Shown: in pieces, positions 27,295 through 35,648 of the stretch | How positions within the stretch are numbered: the first letter of the stretch is position 1 | Layout: every line of letters begins with the position of its first letter | Source: Abyssibius sp040880065 | GTDB lineage: Bacteria > Pseudomonadota > Alphaproteobacteria > Rhodobacterales > Rhodobacteraceae | Direction: 5' to 3' | DNA length: 64,000 bases | Assembly: GCA_040880065.1 (NCBI GenBank) | Contig: JBBDJE010000062.1 | Coordinates: 1 to 64,000, forward strand | Notes under the pieces: model-generated | Seen by the model: only the letters and a program-made list of their open reading frames with translations | What the model was told of the DNA's origin: nothing | Database searches by the model: none | Position numbers and translations under genes: made by a program

Positions 27295-27830
27295 GGCATT
27301 TCCAGCGGTGGAAATACGGGCAATTTGGGGGTGGCAAAGCCGCCTGCGACCCAGTTGAGCGTAAGCGGCACCATCAGCCTTTTGGGGAATTTGGCGAAGT
27401 TTTTCATATCATCATCGAGCGCCGCCAGCCCAGCGGGGCGAGAGCGTGTCATGATGCGCATATTCGGCACGGGTTTGGGCGCCTCACAGCGCGCAATGGC
27501 AACCGAAAGCCACGGGCCTTTGGTGAAATCCAGCGCCAACATGGAGTTGCATTTGCTGCATACAAGCCGCCGTGTCGGGCTTTTGGGATGCAGGCGATGG
27601 GCGCGCAAAGCGCCGCCACCATCATGTATTTGCAGCTTTTTCTTGGGGAACAGCGCAAGCGGCGTGCCGCCATCATCCTGCATTGAACGCACATTGGCGG
27701 GCAGCTTGGCCAATGCGTTTCCGGCCGCCTGACAATCGGTGCAGTAACAAATTATGGCCACCGTGGCGGCTTTCGGGCTGGTGACATGGGTCGCACCGCA
27801 AGGGCAGCACGCGATTTTGGGGTTAGACAT
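27291..27830 (-). CDS. DUF6151-like zinc-binding protein (GFA fold)
   Basis: A 179-residue protein with cysteine pairs typical of the GFA/Mss4-like zinc fold: CCPCG near residue 8-12, CYCTDC at about 29-34, and CSKCNS near 90. These bind structural zinc. Related families include glutathione-dependent formaldehyde-activating enzyme, but the catalytic assignment does not carry over with confidence. It is a single gene between the helicase and a DUF1127 gene, with a large inverted repeat in front of its start. Confidence 0.75.
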   Translation of the reverse strand: MSNPKIACCPCGATHVTSPKAATVAIICYCTDCQAAGNALAKLPANVRSMQDDGGTPLALFPKKKLQIHDGGGALRAHRLHPKSPTRRLVCSKCNSMLALDFTKGPWLSVAIARCEAPKPVPNMRIMTRSRPAGLAALDDDMKNFAKFPKRLMVPLTLNWVAGGFATPKLPVFPPLEMP

Positions 27831-27846
27831 GAAGCCTCCACTGTTT

Positions 27847-27872
27847 TTGCAAGTCTACACGAAAACTTGCAA
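27847..27872. promoter_or_regulatory. Inverted repeat upstream of the DUF6151-like gene
   Basis: TTGCAAG and CTTGCAA form a perfect 7-base inverted repeat separated by 12 bases, 16 bases before the ATG of the minus-strand gene. Two helical turns separate the half-site centres, so a dimeric repressor site is plausible. Confidence 0.5.
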
Positions 27873-27956
27873 GATAAAACGGCGCCGCCTGTGGGAGGAG
27901 GTACAGACAGCGCCGATTTTTGAACATTGCGCGGGGAGGACGCGCGATGCCCAGTC

Positions 27957-28169
27957 TTATTCGCCGTAAACAGCCTGATGCGCGATTTCGCGCAGGCTGG
28001 AGCGGGACAGGCCAAGGTCGGCCAGTTCACGATCGCTCAGCGATTCCAGTTCGCGCAGGGTGCGCGCAAAAAGGCGGTTATCGGCAAAACGCTGCGAAAG
28101 CGTTGCGAACCAGCCGCGGATTGCATTCGGGGCAGTTTTTGTAACTGCGATGTTGGATACATATGCCAT
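27957..28169 (-). CDS. DUF1127 domain small protein
   Basis: A 70-residue basic protein with the DUF1127 signature in its C-terminal half: LRELESLSDRELADLGLSRS. Such small Arg-rich proteins are common in alphaproteobacteria, and some have been linked to RNA binding and to phosphate or stress responses; this one's role is not established. AGCTGAAAAATGG with GGAGC upstream gives the start. It is monocistronic, with its own promoter in the 28170-28345 region. Confidence 0.9.
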   Translation of the reverse strand: MAYVSNIAVTKTAPNAIRGWFATLSQRFADNRLFARTLRELESLSDRELADLGLSRSSLREIAHQAVYGE

Positions 28170-28262
28170 TTTTCAGCTCCTTCGTTCAATCAGGGACGAC
28201 ATCGGGCCGTCTCTGTTGCAATGCATATAGTGTCCTTCGCACCTGCAACAATATCCATTTGC

Positions 28263-28296
28263 GCCAAGCCGCTATGCAAAAACTGCATGGCTTGGC
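28263..28296. promoter_or_regulatory. Bulged hairpin between DUF1127 and MFS genes
   Basis: GCCAAGCC-gct-ATGCA pairs with TGCAT-GGCTTGGC around a loop of aaaac: 13 base pairs interrupted by a 3-base bulge. It lies in the shared 5' region of two diverging genes. It could be a leader RNA element, an operator or the end of a small RNA; the sequence does not decide. Confidence 0.4.
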
Positions 28297-28345
28297 CTCT
28301 TGAACTTGCATGTGTTTCAGTCGACGATCACCAACACCCCGCTTT

Positions 28346-29578
28346 ATGGCCAATGCCAGAAACCCCAATCTGCCCATGAACCTGACCTCGCTGAAATCGC
28401 CTCCGTTCCGCGCCTATATTTCGGCGGCTTTTCTGGCGATTAACGGGACATGGGTGCAGCGCATTACTTTGGCTTGGATGGCGTGGGAAATGACCGGCAG
28501 CGCCAGCTTTGTGGGGCTGGTTGCGGGCATCAACTTTGTGCCTGCGGTTTTGTCGGGGCCGTTTTTTGGCGTAATGGCTGACCGGATCGACCTGCGGCGC
28601 GCCGCGATTTCAGCACAGTTTGCGATGATCGCCGTTTCGGTGCTGATGCTCGTTTTGTTTTTCGCAGGAACGCTGGGCACGGCCCTTTTGGCAGGCATGT
28701 CGCTGGCCACAGGGCTGGCCGCCAGCGCCTATACGCCTGTGCGCATGGCGCTTATCACCCGGCTGGCCCCGCGCGAGACGCTGTCATCCGTGGTGGTGGT
28801 CACCTCGCTCAACTTCAACCTGTCGCGGCTTATCGGCCCGGCGATAGGCGGGCTTATTATTGCGCATTGGGGCGTGGGCGCGGCGCTGAGTGTAGTTTGC
28901 CTTGCGCCATTGCCGCTCGTGTTTGTGCTCTGGCGCCTGCCGCTTGCAGCGCCGCGCGGCCCTGCACGGGTGGCGCTCGCGTTTGCAACCGAAATGCGCG
29001 ACGGGTTTCGCTATGCGGCCGAAAATACGCTGGTGCGCGAGGCAATGTGGATAACCGGGCTTTCCGCCCTTGCCGGGCGCGGCGCATTGGAGATTTTGCC
29101 CGCCATTGCTGATGGCGGATTTGCGCGCGGCGCGGTCGGGTTAGGGCAGTTAAGTGCCGCCGCAGGCGCGGGCGCGCTGCTGTCAGCCATGCTTCAGGCG
29201 CTTGGCCATGCGCCCGCAACCGAGGCATTGAAGGTGCGCTCCATCTGGGCGGCGCTGGCCAGTTGTGTGCTGGTGGCGCTTTTGGGCCTGTCACAAAGCT
29301 GGATGCTCAGCCTGTTTACGGTTGCAGGGCTAGGGTTCTGCGGCACGCTGGTGGGGGTAAGCGTGCAATCGGGCATTCAGCTTACCCTGCCCGATGCCTT
29401 GCGCGGGCGGGTGATGAGCCTGTGGTCGGTTGTAGCACTCGGGGCCACGGCGGCGGGCGCGTTCATGCAGGGCGCATTGGTCGATATTTTCGGGCTGGAG
29501 GCAACGCTACTGGGCGTTGGCGGCGCAGGTCTCGCTGCTTTGCTGCTGCCCCGCATGCTGGCTGGCCGCGCAGAATAG
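28346..29578 (+). CDS. MFS transporter
   Basis: A 410-residue membrane protein of the major facilitator superfamily, of the MFS_3/EntS-like exporter type, with about twelve hydrophobic segments and the loop-2 motif FFGVMADRIDLRRAA (family pattern GxLaDRxgrR). Three in-frame ATGs (28310, 28346, 28376) lack strong ribosome sites; conservation begins near FRAYISAAFLAINGTWVQR, so 28346 or 28376 is likely. The 3' end overlaps the 3' end of the convergent tupA gene by 72 bases. Substrate unknown. Confidence 0.85.
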   Translation: MANARNPNLPMNLTSLKSPPFRAYISAAFLAINGTWVQRITLAWMAWEMTGSASFVGLVAGINFVPAVLSGPFFGVMADRIDLRRAAISAQFAMIAVSVLMLVLFFAGTLGTALLAGMSLATGLAASAYTPVRMALITRLAPRETLSSVVVVTSLNFNLSRLIGPAIGGLIIAHWGVGAALSVVCLAPLPLVFVLWRLPLAAPRGPARVALAFATEMRDGFRYAAENTLVREAMWITGLSALAGRGALEILPAIADGGFARGAVGLGQLSAAAGAGALLSAMLQALGHAPATEALKVRSIWAALASCVLVALLGLSQSWMLSLFTVAGLGFCGTLVGVSVQSGIQLTLPDALRGRVMSLWSVVALGATAAGAFMQGALVDIFGLEATLLGVGGAGLAALLLPRMLAGRAE

Positions 29579-30343
29579 CTGCTGCCCGTTCGGGCGATAG
29601 GCGGCAATCATCCCCTGCCCTTTCGGGCCGAGCATCCAGCTTGCGAATGCCTGCGCGGCTTTGGTGTTGATATGCGCGAAGCGTTCGGCGTTCATCTCGA
29701 TCAGGCTGTAATCATTGCGCAAACCGGCCCCGCCTTCAAAAAGCAGCGCCAGCCCGTCCTGTCGCTGGAAGGTCAGCCATGTGGCGCGGTCGCTAAGCGT
29801 ATAGGCCGAGAGCGCCGCCACGATGTTCAACGTCGCCCCCATGCCTGCCCCAACCTCGAAATACCACGCACCCGAGGGCGCAATGCCCGCCTGCGCCCAA
29901 AGCTCCAGTTCGCGCAGATGTGTGCCGCTTTCATCGCCGCGCGAAATGAACCGGGCTTGCGCCGTGGCGATTGCGGCCAGTGCTGCCGAAACATCGCGGG
30001 CCGATGCGGTGGCGGCAGGGTCGTCTACAGGGCCGATCAGCATGAAATCGTTGAACATAAGGTCATGCCGTGCTGCACCATAGCCTGCCGCCATAAAGGC
30101 GAGCTCGGAGGGGCGATGATGCACGATCAGCACATCGAACTCGCCGCGTTCGGCCATGGCAAGAATTTGGCGCGTGCCAAGAACAACGGTATCAACCCGA
30201 AAACCCGTGTCGGCAGTGAATTGTGGGAGCAATTCGCCCAAAAGTCCGGAATTGTCGAGCGTGGTTGTCGCCCCGAGCAATAGCCTGTCTTGCGCCATCA
30301 GCGGCGCGGCGAGCAGCGCGAAGGCAAGGGTTAGCCATTTCAT
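29507..30343 (-). CDS. tupA: Tungstate ABC transporter, binding protein
   Basis: A 278-residue periplasmic binding protein of the TupA group, which takes up tungstate with high affinity over molybdate. Signal peptide MKWLTLAFALLAAPLMAQ; then LLLGATTTLDNSGLL (the Thr/Ser oxyanion loop), GTRQILAMAERGEFDVLIVH, and FISRGDESGTHLRELELW, all typical of TupA. The C-terminal 20 or so residues (after RPNGQQLF) are unusually Gln/Ala-rich and are encoded inside the overlapping MFS gene, as if the native stop was lost. It is the last gene of a permease-ATPase-binding protein operon. Confidence 0.88.
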   Translation of the reverse strand: MKWLTLAFALLAAPLMAQDRLLLGATTTLDNSGLLGELLPQFTADTGFRVDTVVLGTRQILAMAERGEFDVLIVHHRPSELAFMAAGYGAARHDLMFNDFMLIGPVDDPAATASARDVSAALAAIATAQARFISRGDESGTHLRELELWAQAGIAPSGAWYFEVGAGMGATLNIVAALSAYTLSDRATWLTFQRQDGLALLFEGGAGLRNDYSLIEMNAERFAHINTKAAQAFASWMLGPKGQGMIAAYRPNGQQLFCAASQHAGQQQSSETCAANAQ

Positions 30344-31047
30344 ATGCGGCCCTCAAGATAATCCATTACAGCAGGCCCATGCGTGCCTGCAAAAAACCCC
30401 TCGGCCCCCGCCTGCATGGCAAGCTGGCCGCCAATGAACACCAGCACGTCATCGGCCAAACGGCGGGCGGCTGGCAGATCATGCGTGGCAAGAATGACCT
30501 TGGTGCCGGAAGCGGCCACAGCGCGCACCATATCTTCGAGCAGCTTTGCCGAGGCGGGGTCGAGGCTGGCACCGGGCTCGTCAAGCAGCACAGCGGTCGG
30601 GCGCGCCACCATTGCCTGTGCAAGCGCAAGGCGCTGGCGTTCGCCGCCCGACAGGGCTGCGGCAGGGCTGTCGGCATGCTGCATCAGGCGGGCATCGTGC
30701 AAGGCTTGCTCAACCCTTGCGGCACGGTCTTTGGCGGGGCAGCGGCGCGCGGCAAGCGGAAATGCAAGGTTTGCGCGCACCGAACGGCGCAAAACGGGGG
30801 TGGACTGGAAAACGAAACCGCGCGATTGGCGGGTATCGGCTGCGGGTTGGCCGTTCCACATCACATGGCCCTGATGCGGCACAATCATGCCATGGGCCAA
30901 CGCCAAAAACAGGCTCTTGCCCGCGCCATTGGGGCCAAGAATGCAGGTAATGCCCGCGCTGGCCAGTGACAGGTCCAGCGGCCCCAGCAGGGTTTTGTTG
31001 CGCACAATGTAGCGCGCAGCAGTCATTTCAAGACACGGAGCGCTCAT
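30340..31047 (-). CDS. tupC: Tungstate ABC transporter, ATPase
   Basis: A 235-residue ABC ATPase: Walker A ILGPNGAGKSLFLAL, signature LSGGERQRLALAQAM, Walker B AVLLDEPGASLDP. Its start overlaps the permease stop (ATGA) and its stop overlaps the tupA start, so the three are translationally coupled. It energises tungstate import; sequence alone would not separate it from molybdate ATPases, the TupA neighbour does. Confidence 0.88.
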   Translation of the reverse strand: MSAPCLEMTAARYIVRNKTLLGPLDLSLASAGITCILGPNGAGKSLFLALAHGMIVPHQGHVMWNGQPAADTRQSRGFVFQSTPVLRRSVRANLAFPLAARRCPAKDRAARVEQALHDARLMQHADSPAAALSGGERQRLALAQAMVARPTAVLLDEPGASLDPASAKLLEDMVRAVAASGTKVILATHDLPAARRLADDVLVFIGGQLAMQAGAEGFFAGTHGPAVMDYLEGRI

Positions 31048-31745
31048 AGGCGCGCCTCTTCAAACCGGCGGCCAAAACGGCCAAGGCCAAGGATGGCAAG
31101 GTTGACCAGCAGCGCCAGAACGATCAGCACAAACCCGAGCGCCAGCGCGAATTCGAGGTTCCCTTTAGAGGTTTCAAGCGCGATGGTTGTGGTCATAACG
31201 CGGGTTACGCCATCAATATTTCCGCCAACAATCTGCACCGCCCCCACTTCCGAGATCGCGCGGCCAAATCCGGCAAGGATGGCGGTGGCCACAGCGAAGC
31301 GCGCATCCCACAGCGCAATGCGCAAGGCGGCCATCGGGGCAACATTATGGGCGGAAAACATGCCTTTATAGTCGCGATAGATCGGGGCGACGGCCTGCAA
31401 GGTCAGCGCGGTGATGATTGGCAGGATCAGAACCGTTTGTGCAATAATCATCGCACTTGGGGTAAACAGCAGGCCAAGCGGGCCAAGCGGGCCTGCGCGC
31501 GACAAGAGCAGGTAAACTGCCAGCCCCACCACAACCGGCGGCAGCGCCATAAAGGCCCCGCTCAGCACCACCAGCACCTGACGGCCCAAAAACTTGCGTG
31601 TGGCCAGCAAGGCACCAAGCGGCGCGCCGATCAGCGTGGCAACCAGCACGGCAGTTATGCTCACGCGCAAGCTAAGCCCGATCACCGCCCAAAGCCCGGC
31701 ATCAAACCCCACGACCAAACCAATCGCTACGCCCAAAGACTCCAT
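31044..31745 (-). CDS. tupB: Tungstate ABC transporter, permease
   Basis: A 233-residue inner-membrane permease of the ModB/CysT fold. The ATP-docking loop is ATAILAGFGRAISEVGAVQIV, with the EVG characteristic of TupB/oxyanion permeases. I chose the ATG at 31745 (MESLGVAIGLVVGF) with AAAGG eight to nine bases upstream; a longer reading would add 46 residues out of the intergenic region. First gene of the operon, divergent from the liv operon. Tungsten would serve W-enzymes such as some formate or aldehyde dehydrogenases. Confidence 0.88.
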   Translation of the reverse strand: MESLGVAIGLVVGFDAGLWAVIGLSLRVSITAVLVATLIGAPLGALLATRKFLGRQVLVVLSGAFMALPPVVVGLAVYLLLSRAGPLGPLGLLFTPSAMIIAQTVLILPIITALTLQAVAPIYRDYKGMFSAHNVAPMAALRIALWDARFAVATAILAGFGRAISEVGAVQIVGGNIDGVTRVMTTTIALETSKGNLEFALALGFVLIVLALLVNLAILGLGRFGRRFEEARL

Positions 31746-31900
31746 TCGCCATACCTTTCGCGGGCAATCTATAAGCGAAGTTCGGGCGTGGCCAGCGCTA
31801 AGAGGGTAAGCATCCACTGCGGAAACCTGTTGAAACTGGGTTTTAAATCGCGTCATATGCGCACAGGGATTAACCCAATCCAAACAGGGAGAGTTGGACT

Positions 31901-33082
31901 ATGAAGAAACTATTGATGGCGAGCACCGCCGCAATGTGCCTTGGCGGTTACGCAATGGCAGAAGATGTGAATGTTGGCATTCTGCTGGGCTTTACCGGGC
32001 CGATCGAATCGCTGACACCGGGCATGGCCGCAAGCGCCGAACTTGCCCTTGCAGAAATCAACGCCGCTGGTGGCGTAGCCGGCAACATGCTGGTGCCTGT
32101 GCGCGCCGATTCAACCTGCGTTGACTCGGCCGCCGCCACCGCAGCTGCGACCCGCATGGTTGATAGCGACGATGTTGTTGCCATCATGGGGGCCGACTGT
32201 TCCGGCGTGACCACCGCTGTTGCCAGCAATGTGGCTGTTCCCAAAGGTGTGGTCATGGTGTCGCCTTCGGCCACCTCGCCCGCACTTTCAACCATTGAAG
32301 ACAATGACCTGTTCTTCCGCACATCACCCTCCGATGCCCGCCAAGGGCAGGTTCTGGCCGATGTTCTGATGTCCAAAGACATCACGACTGTTGCCGTGAC
32401 CTACACCAATAACGACTATGGCAAAGGCCTGTCAGACAGCTTTATTGCTGCTTTTGAAGCTGCCGGTGGCACTGTCACCATCAACGCAGCCCATGAAGAC
32501 GGCAAAGGCGACTATTCGGCTGAAGTTGGCGCGCTGGCCTCGGCTGGCGGCGACATTCTTGTTGTGCTCGGCTATGCCGACCAGGGCGGTGTGGGCATTA
32601 TCCGCACCGCAGTTGATACCGGCGCGTTTGATCGTTTCGCACTGGGTGACGGCATGTTCGCCGAAAGCCTTATCGACGCTATCGGCGCCGATCTGAACGG
32701 CACCATCGGCACCGTGCCATGGGCTGAAGGTGCTGGTTCTGACGCATTTGTCGCCTTTGCCGAAGCTAATGGCGTGGACCCCGACGGTTCGTTCCGCCGT
32801 GAATCATACGACGCGGCAGCGCTGATCGCGCTGGCTATGGCAGCCGGTGGTGAAACTACCCGTGCCGCCGTTGCCGCCAACCTTCTGGCCGTTGCCAACG
32901 CACCGGGCGAGCCGATTTTGCCGGGTGAACTGGCCAAGGGGCTGGAAATTCTGGCCGCTGGTGGCGAGATCGACTATGTTGGTGCAACCAATGTCGAGTT
33001 GATCGGACCGGGCGAAGCCTCGGGCACCTACCGCGAATACGAAGTCGTGGACGGCGCCTATTCCACGGTGATGATGCGCTAG
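31901..33082 (+). CDS. livK: Branched-chain amino-acid type ABC transporter, binding protein
   Basis: A 393-residue family 5/6 type I binding protein. Signal peptide MKKLLMASTAAMCLGGYAMA; mature start EDVNVGILLGFTGPIESLTP; SPSATSPALSTIEDNDLFFR and AVTYTNNDYGKGLSDSF are typical of the Leu/Ile/Val group. GGGAGAG precedes the ATG. First gene of a five-gene operon; a strong hairpin after it should raise its share of mRNA. Ligand could be branched-chain amino acids, amides or related compounds; only the family can be named. Confidence 0.9.
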   Translation: MKKLLMASTAAMCLGGYAMAEDVNVGILLGFTGPIESLTPGMAASAELALAEINAAGGVAGNMLVPVRADSTCVDSAAATAAATRMVDSDDVVAIMGADCSGVTTAVASNVAVPKGVVMVSPSATSPALSTIEDNDLFFRTSPSDARQGQVLADVLMSKDITTVAVTYTNNDYGKGLSDSFIAAFEAAGGTVTINAAHEDGKGDYSAEVGALASAGGDILVVLGYADQGGVGIIRTAVDTGAFDRFALGDGMFAESLIDAIGADLNGTIGTVPWAEGAGSDAFVAFAEANGVDPDGSFRRESYDAAALIALAMAAGGETTRAAVAANLLAVANAPGEPILPGELAKGLEILAAGGEIDYVGATNVELIGPGEASGTYREYEVVDGAYSTVMMR

Positions 33083-33101
33083 TTGCAATGTAGCAATTTT
33101 G

Positions 33102-33136
33102 AACAGCCCGGCCCCTTGAAGGCCGGGCTGTTTGTT
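33102..33136 (+). promoter_or_regulatory. Attenuator-like hairpin after the binding-protein gene
   Basis: AACAGCCCGGCC pairs perfectly with GGCCGGGCTGTT (12 base pairs, 7-base loop) and is followed by TGTTTA. It resembles an intrinsic terminator inside the operon, between livK and livG, and would let binding-protein mRNA outnumber the membrane components. Confidence 0.75.
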
Positions 33137-33147
33137 TAGGTGGGCCA

Positions 33148-33930
33148 ATGATCAAAGTTGACAATCTGCACATGCATTTCGGCGGCATTCATGCCGTTGA
33201 TGGCACAAGCATCGAAATCGCCAAAGGCAGTATCACCGGGCTGATCGGCCCGAACGGCGCGGGAAAAACCACGCTGTTCAACGTGATTGCCGGGCATTAC
33301 ACCCCGACATCGGGCACGGTTTGGCTGGATGGCCAGGATATTACCGGCCTGCCCCCGCATGAATTATTTCATCGCGGCTTGCTGCGCACCTTCCAGATTG
33401 CGCATGAATTTTCTACGCTGAGCGTGCGCGAAAACCTTATGATGGTGCCGGGCGAACAGGCTGGCGAGACACTGTGGAACGCCTGGTTCAAAGGCAAGGC
33501 CGTGCGCAATCAGGAAGCCGAAGTGCGCCGCAAAGCCGATGAAGTTATCGAATTCCTTGAAATTTCACATGTGGCAGACGAGTTGGCCGGAAACCTTTCC
33601 GGCGGGCAGAAAAAGCTGCTGGAACTGGGCCGCACCATGATGGTGGATGCAAAAATCGTATTTCTCGACGAGGTAGGCGCCGGCGTGAACCGCACCCTGC
33701 TCAACACCATCGGCGATGCGATTTTGCGGCTGAACAAGGAACGTGGCTATACATTCTGCATGATCGAGCATGACATGGATTTCATCGGCCGCATGTGTGA
33801 CCCGGTGATCGTGATGGCCGAGGGCCGCGTGCTGGCGCAAGGCAGTGCAGACGAAGTGAAATCGAACGAGGCGGTGATTGAGGCCTATCTGGGCACGGGC
33901 CTGAAAAACAAACCGGGGGTCAGCGCATGA
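33148..33930 (+). CDS. livG: Branched-chain type ABC transporter, ATPase (LivG)
   Basis: A 260-residue ATPase with Walker A LIGPNGAGKTTLFNVIAG, signature LSGGQKKLLELGRTM and Walker B IVFLDEVGAGVN, followed by the C-terminal part typical of LivG (AEGRVLAQGSADEVKSNEAV). In Walker B the usual DEP is DEV, a substitution seen in some members. It overlaps livF by four bases. Confidence 0.93.
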   Translation: MIKVDNLHMHFGGIHAVDGTSIEIAKGSITGLIGPNGAGKTTLFNVIAGHYTPTSGTVWLDGQDITGLPPHELFHRGLLRTFQIAHEFSTLSVRENLMMVPGEQAGETLWNAWFKGKAVRNQEAEVRRKADEVIEFLEISHVADELAGNLSGGQKKLLELGRTMMVDAKIVFLDEVGAGVNRTLLNTIGDAILRLNKERGYTFCMIEHDMDFIGRMCDPVIVMAEGRVLAQGSADEVKSNEAVIEAYLGTGLKNKPGVSA

Positions 33931-34631
33931 GCTATTTGATAGGCGAAGCGATGACCGGCGGCTACGGGGCTGCCGATATTCTGCATGACTGCACGATCGC
34001 CGTAGACAAGGGCGAAATCGCGGTGATTGTCGGGCCGAATGGCGCGGGAAAGTCCACCGCCATGAAAGCCATGTTTGGCATGCTGCCCTTGCGCAAAGGT
34101 GTGGTCAAGCTGGGCGGGCGCGATATTACCACGCTGTCCCCGCAAGACCGGGTGCGCGCGGGCATGGGCTTTGTGCCGCAAACAAGCAATGTGTTCACCA
34201 CGATGACCGTGCAGGAAAACCTTGAAATGGGTGCCTTCATCCGTGAGGATGACATTCGCCCGACACTGGAGCAGGTCTTTCACCTGTTTCCAATTCTCAA
34301 AGATAAACGCCACCAACCGGCGGGCGAGCTTTCGGGCGGGCAGCGCCAGCAGGTTGCTGTTGGCCGCGCGCTGATGACCCAACCCAAGGTGCTGATGCTC
34401 GATGAGCCAACCGCAGGCGTCTCCCCCATTGTGATGGACGAGCTGTTTGACCGGATTTTGGAAGTGGCCAAAACCGGCATTGCCATTCTGATGGTCGAAC
34501 AAAACGCCCGTCAGGCGCTGAACATTGCCGATAAAGGCTATGTGCTGGTGCAGGGTGCCAACCGTTTCACCGACACGGGCGAGGCCTTGCTGGCCAACCC
34601 CGAAGTGCGCAAATCATTTCTGGGGGGCTGA
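33927..34631 (+). CDS. livF: Branched-chain type ABC transporter, ATPase (LivF)
   Basis: A 234-residue ATPase: Walker A VGPNGAGKSTAMKAMFG, signature LSGGQRQQVAVGRAL, Walker B VLMLDEPTAGVSP, and the LivF-type end MVEQNARQALNIADKGYVL. Partner of LivG; the pair drives one importer. The gene begins within the stop of livG and ends three bases before livH. Confidence 0.94.
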   Translation: MSYLIGEAMTGGYGAADILHDCTIAVDKGEIAVIVGPNGAGKSTAMKAMFGMLPLRKGVVKLGGRDITTLSPQDRVRAGMGFVPQTSNVFTTMTVQENLEMGAFIREDDIRPTLEQVFHLFPILKDKRHQPAGELSGGQRQQVAVGRALMTQPKVLMLDEPTAGVSPIVMDELFDRILEVAKTGIAILMVEQNARQALNIADKGYVLVQGANRFTDTGEALLANPEVRKSFLGG

Positions 34632-34634
34632 AAT

Positions 34635-35648
34635 ATGGACAGCATTCTTGACGCCATCGTCCTGCTTACAAATTTCGTGCTGATCCCCGGCCTTGCCTAT
34701 GGCAGCCAGTTGGCGCTTGGCGCGCTTGGGGTCACGCTGATTTTTGGCATTTTGCGCTTTTCCAACTTCGCCCATGGCGACCTTATGGCCTTTGGCACCA
34801 TGGCGACCATTCTGTTCACATGGTGGTTCCAGTCAATGGGGCTGAACTTCGGGCTGTTGCCAACCGCCCTGCTGGCCCTGCCTTTCGGCATTGCCGTGGC
34901 GGTGCTGATGGCACTGCTCACCGACCGTATGGTCTATCGTTTCTATCGCAAGCAAAAATCGGCCACGATTGTCATGGTCATGGCCTCGGTCGGGGTGATG
35001 TTTGTGATGAACGGGATTGTGCGGCTGATCATCGGCCCCGATGACCAGCGTTTTGCCGATGGCGCCCGCTTCATCATCCGCGCAAACGAGTTCAAGGAAT
35101 GGTCGGGGCTGAACGAGGGGCTGGCCTTGCGCTCTACCCAGTTGCTCACCGTGGTTGTGGCGGTGCTGGTTGTGGCCTGGATGTTCTGGTTCTTGCAAAA
35201 AACCCGCACCGGTAAGGCCATGCGCGCCTATTCCGACAATGAAGATCTGGCACTGCTCTCGGGCATCAACCCCGACCGGGTGGTGATGATTGCTTGGATT
35301 TTAGCCGCAGCACTGGCGACAATTGCGGGCGTGCTTTACGGGCTTGATAAATCCTTCAAGCCCTTCACCTATTTCCAACTGCTGCTGCCAATTTTTGCCG
35401 CCGCAATTGTGGGCGGGCTTGGCCAGCCAATCGGGGCCATTGCGGGCGGGTTCATCATTGCGTTTTCCGAAGTCACGGTGACCTATGCCTATAAGAAGTT
35501 CATCACCTATCTGGTGCCCGAAAGCTGGGCACCGGATGGTTTGGCGCAATTGCTCTCGACCGATTACAAATTCGCCATTTCATTCGTCATTCTGGTGGTG
35601 GTGTTGTTGATAAGGCCAACCGGCATATTCCGGGGGAAAGTGGTATGA
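34635..35648 (+). CDS. livH: Branched-chain type ABC transporter, permease (LivH)
   Basis: A 337-residue permease with about eight hydrophobic segments. Typical LivH features are GALGVTLIFGILRFSNFAHG near residue 30 and the C-terminal GGLGQPIGAIAGGFIIAFSE. It pairs with LivM. The stop overlaps the livM ATG by four bases. Confidence 0.93.
   Translation: MDSILDAIVLLTNFVLIPGLAYGSQLALGALGVTLIFGILRFSNFAHGDLMAFGTMATILFTWWFQSMGLNFGLLPTALLALPFGIAVAVLMALLTDRMVYRFYRKQKSATIVMVMASVGVMFVMNGIVRLIIGPDDQRFADGARFIIRANEFKEWSGLNEGLALRSTQLLTVVVAVLVVAWMFWFLQKTRTGKAMRAYSDNEDLALLSGINPDRVVMIAWILAAALATIAGVLYGLDKSFKPFTYFQLLLPIFAAAIVGGLGQPIGAIAGGFIIAFSEVTVTYAYKKFITYLVPESWAPDGLAQLLSTDYKFAISFVILVVVLLIRPTGIFRGKVV

Noticed and set aside
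33661..33690. DEV instead of DEP in LivG Walker B as a loss of function
   Set aside because: The catalytic Asp and Glu are present; the third residue varies in active ATPases.
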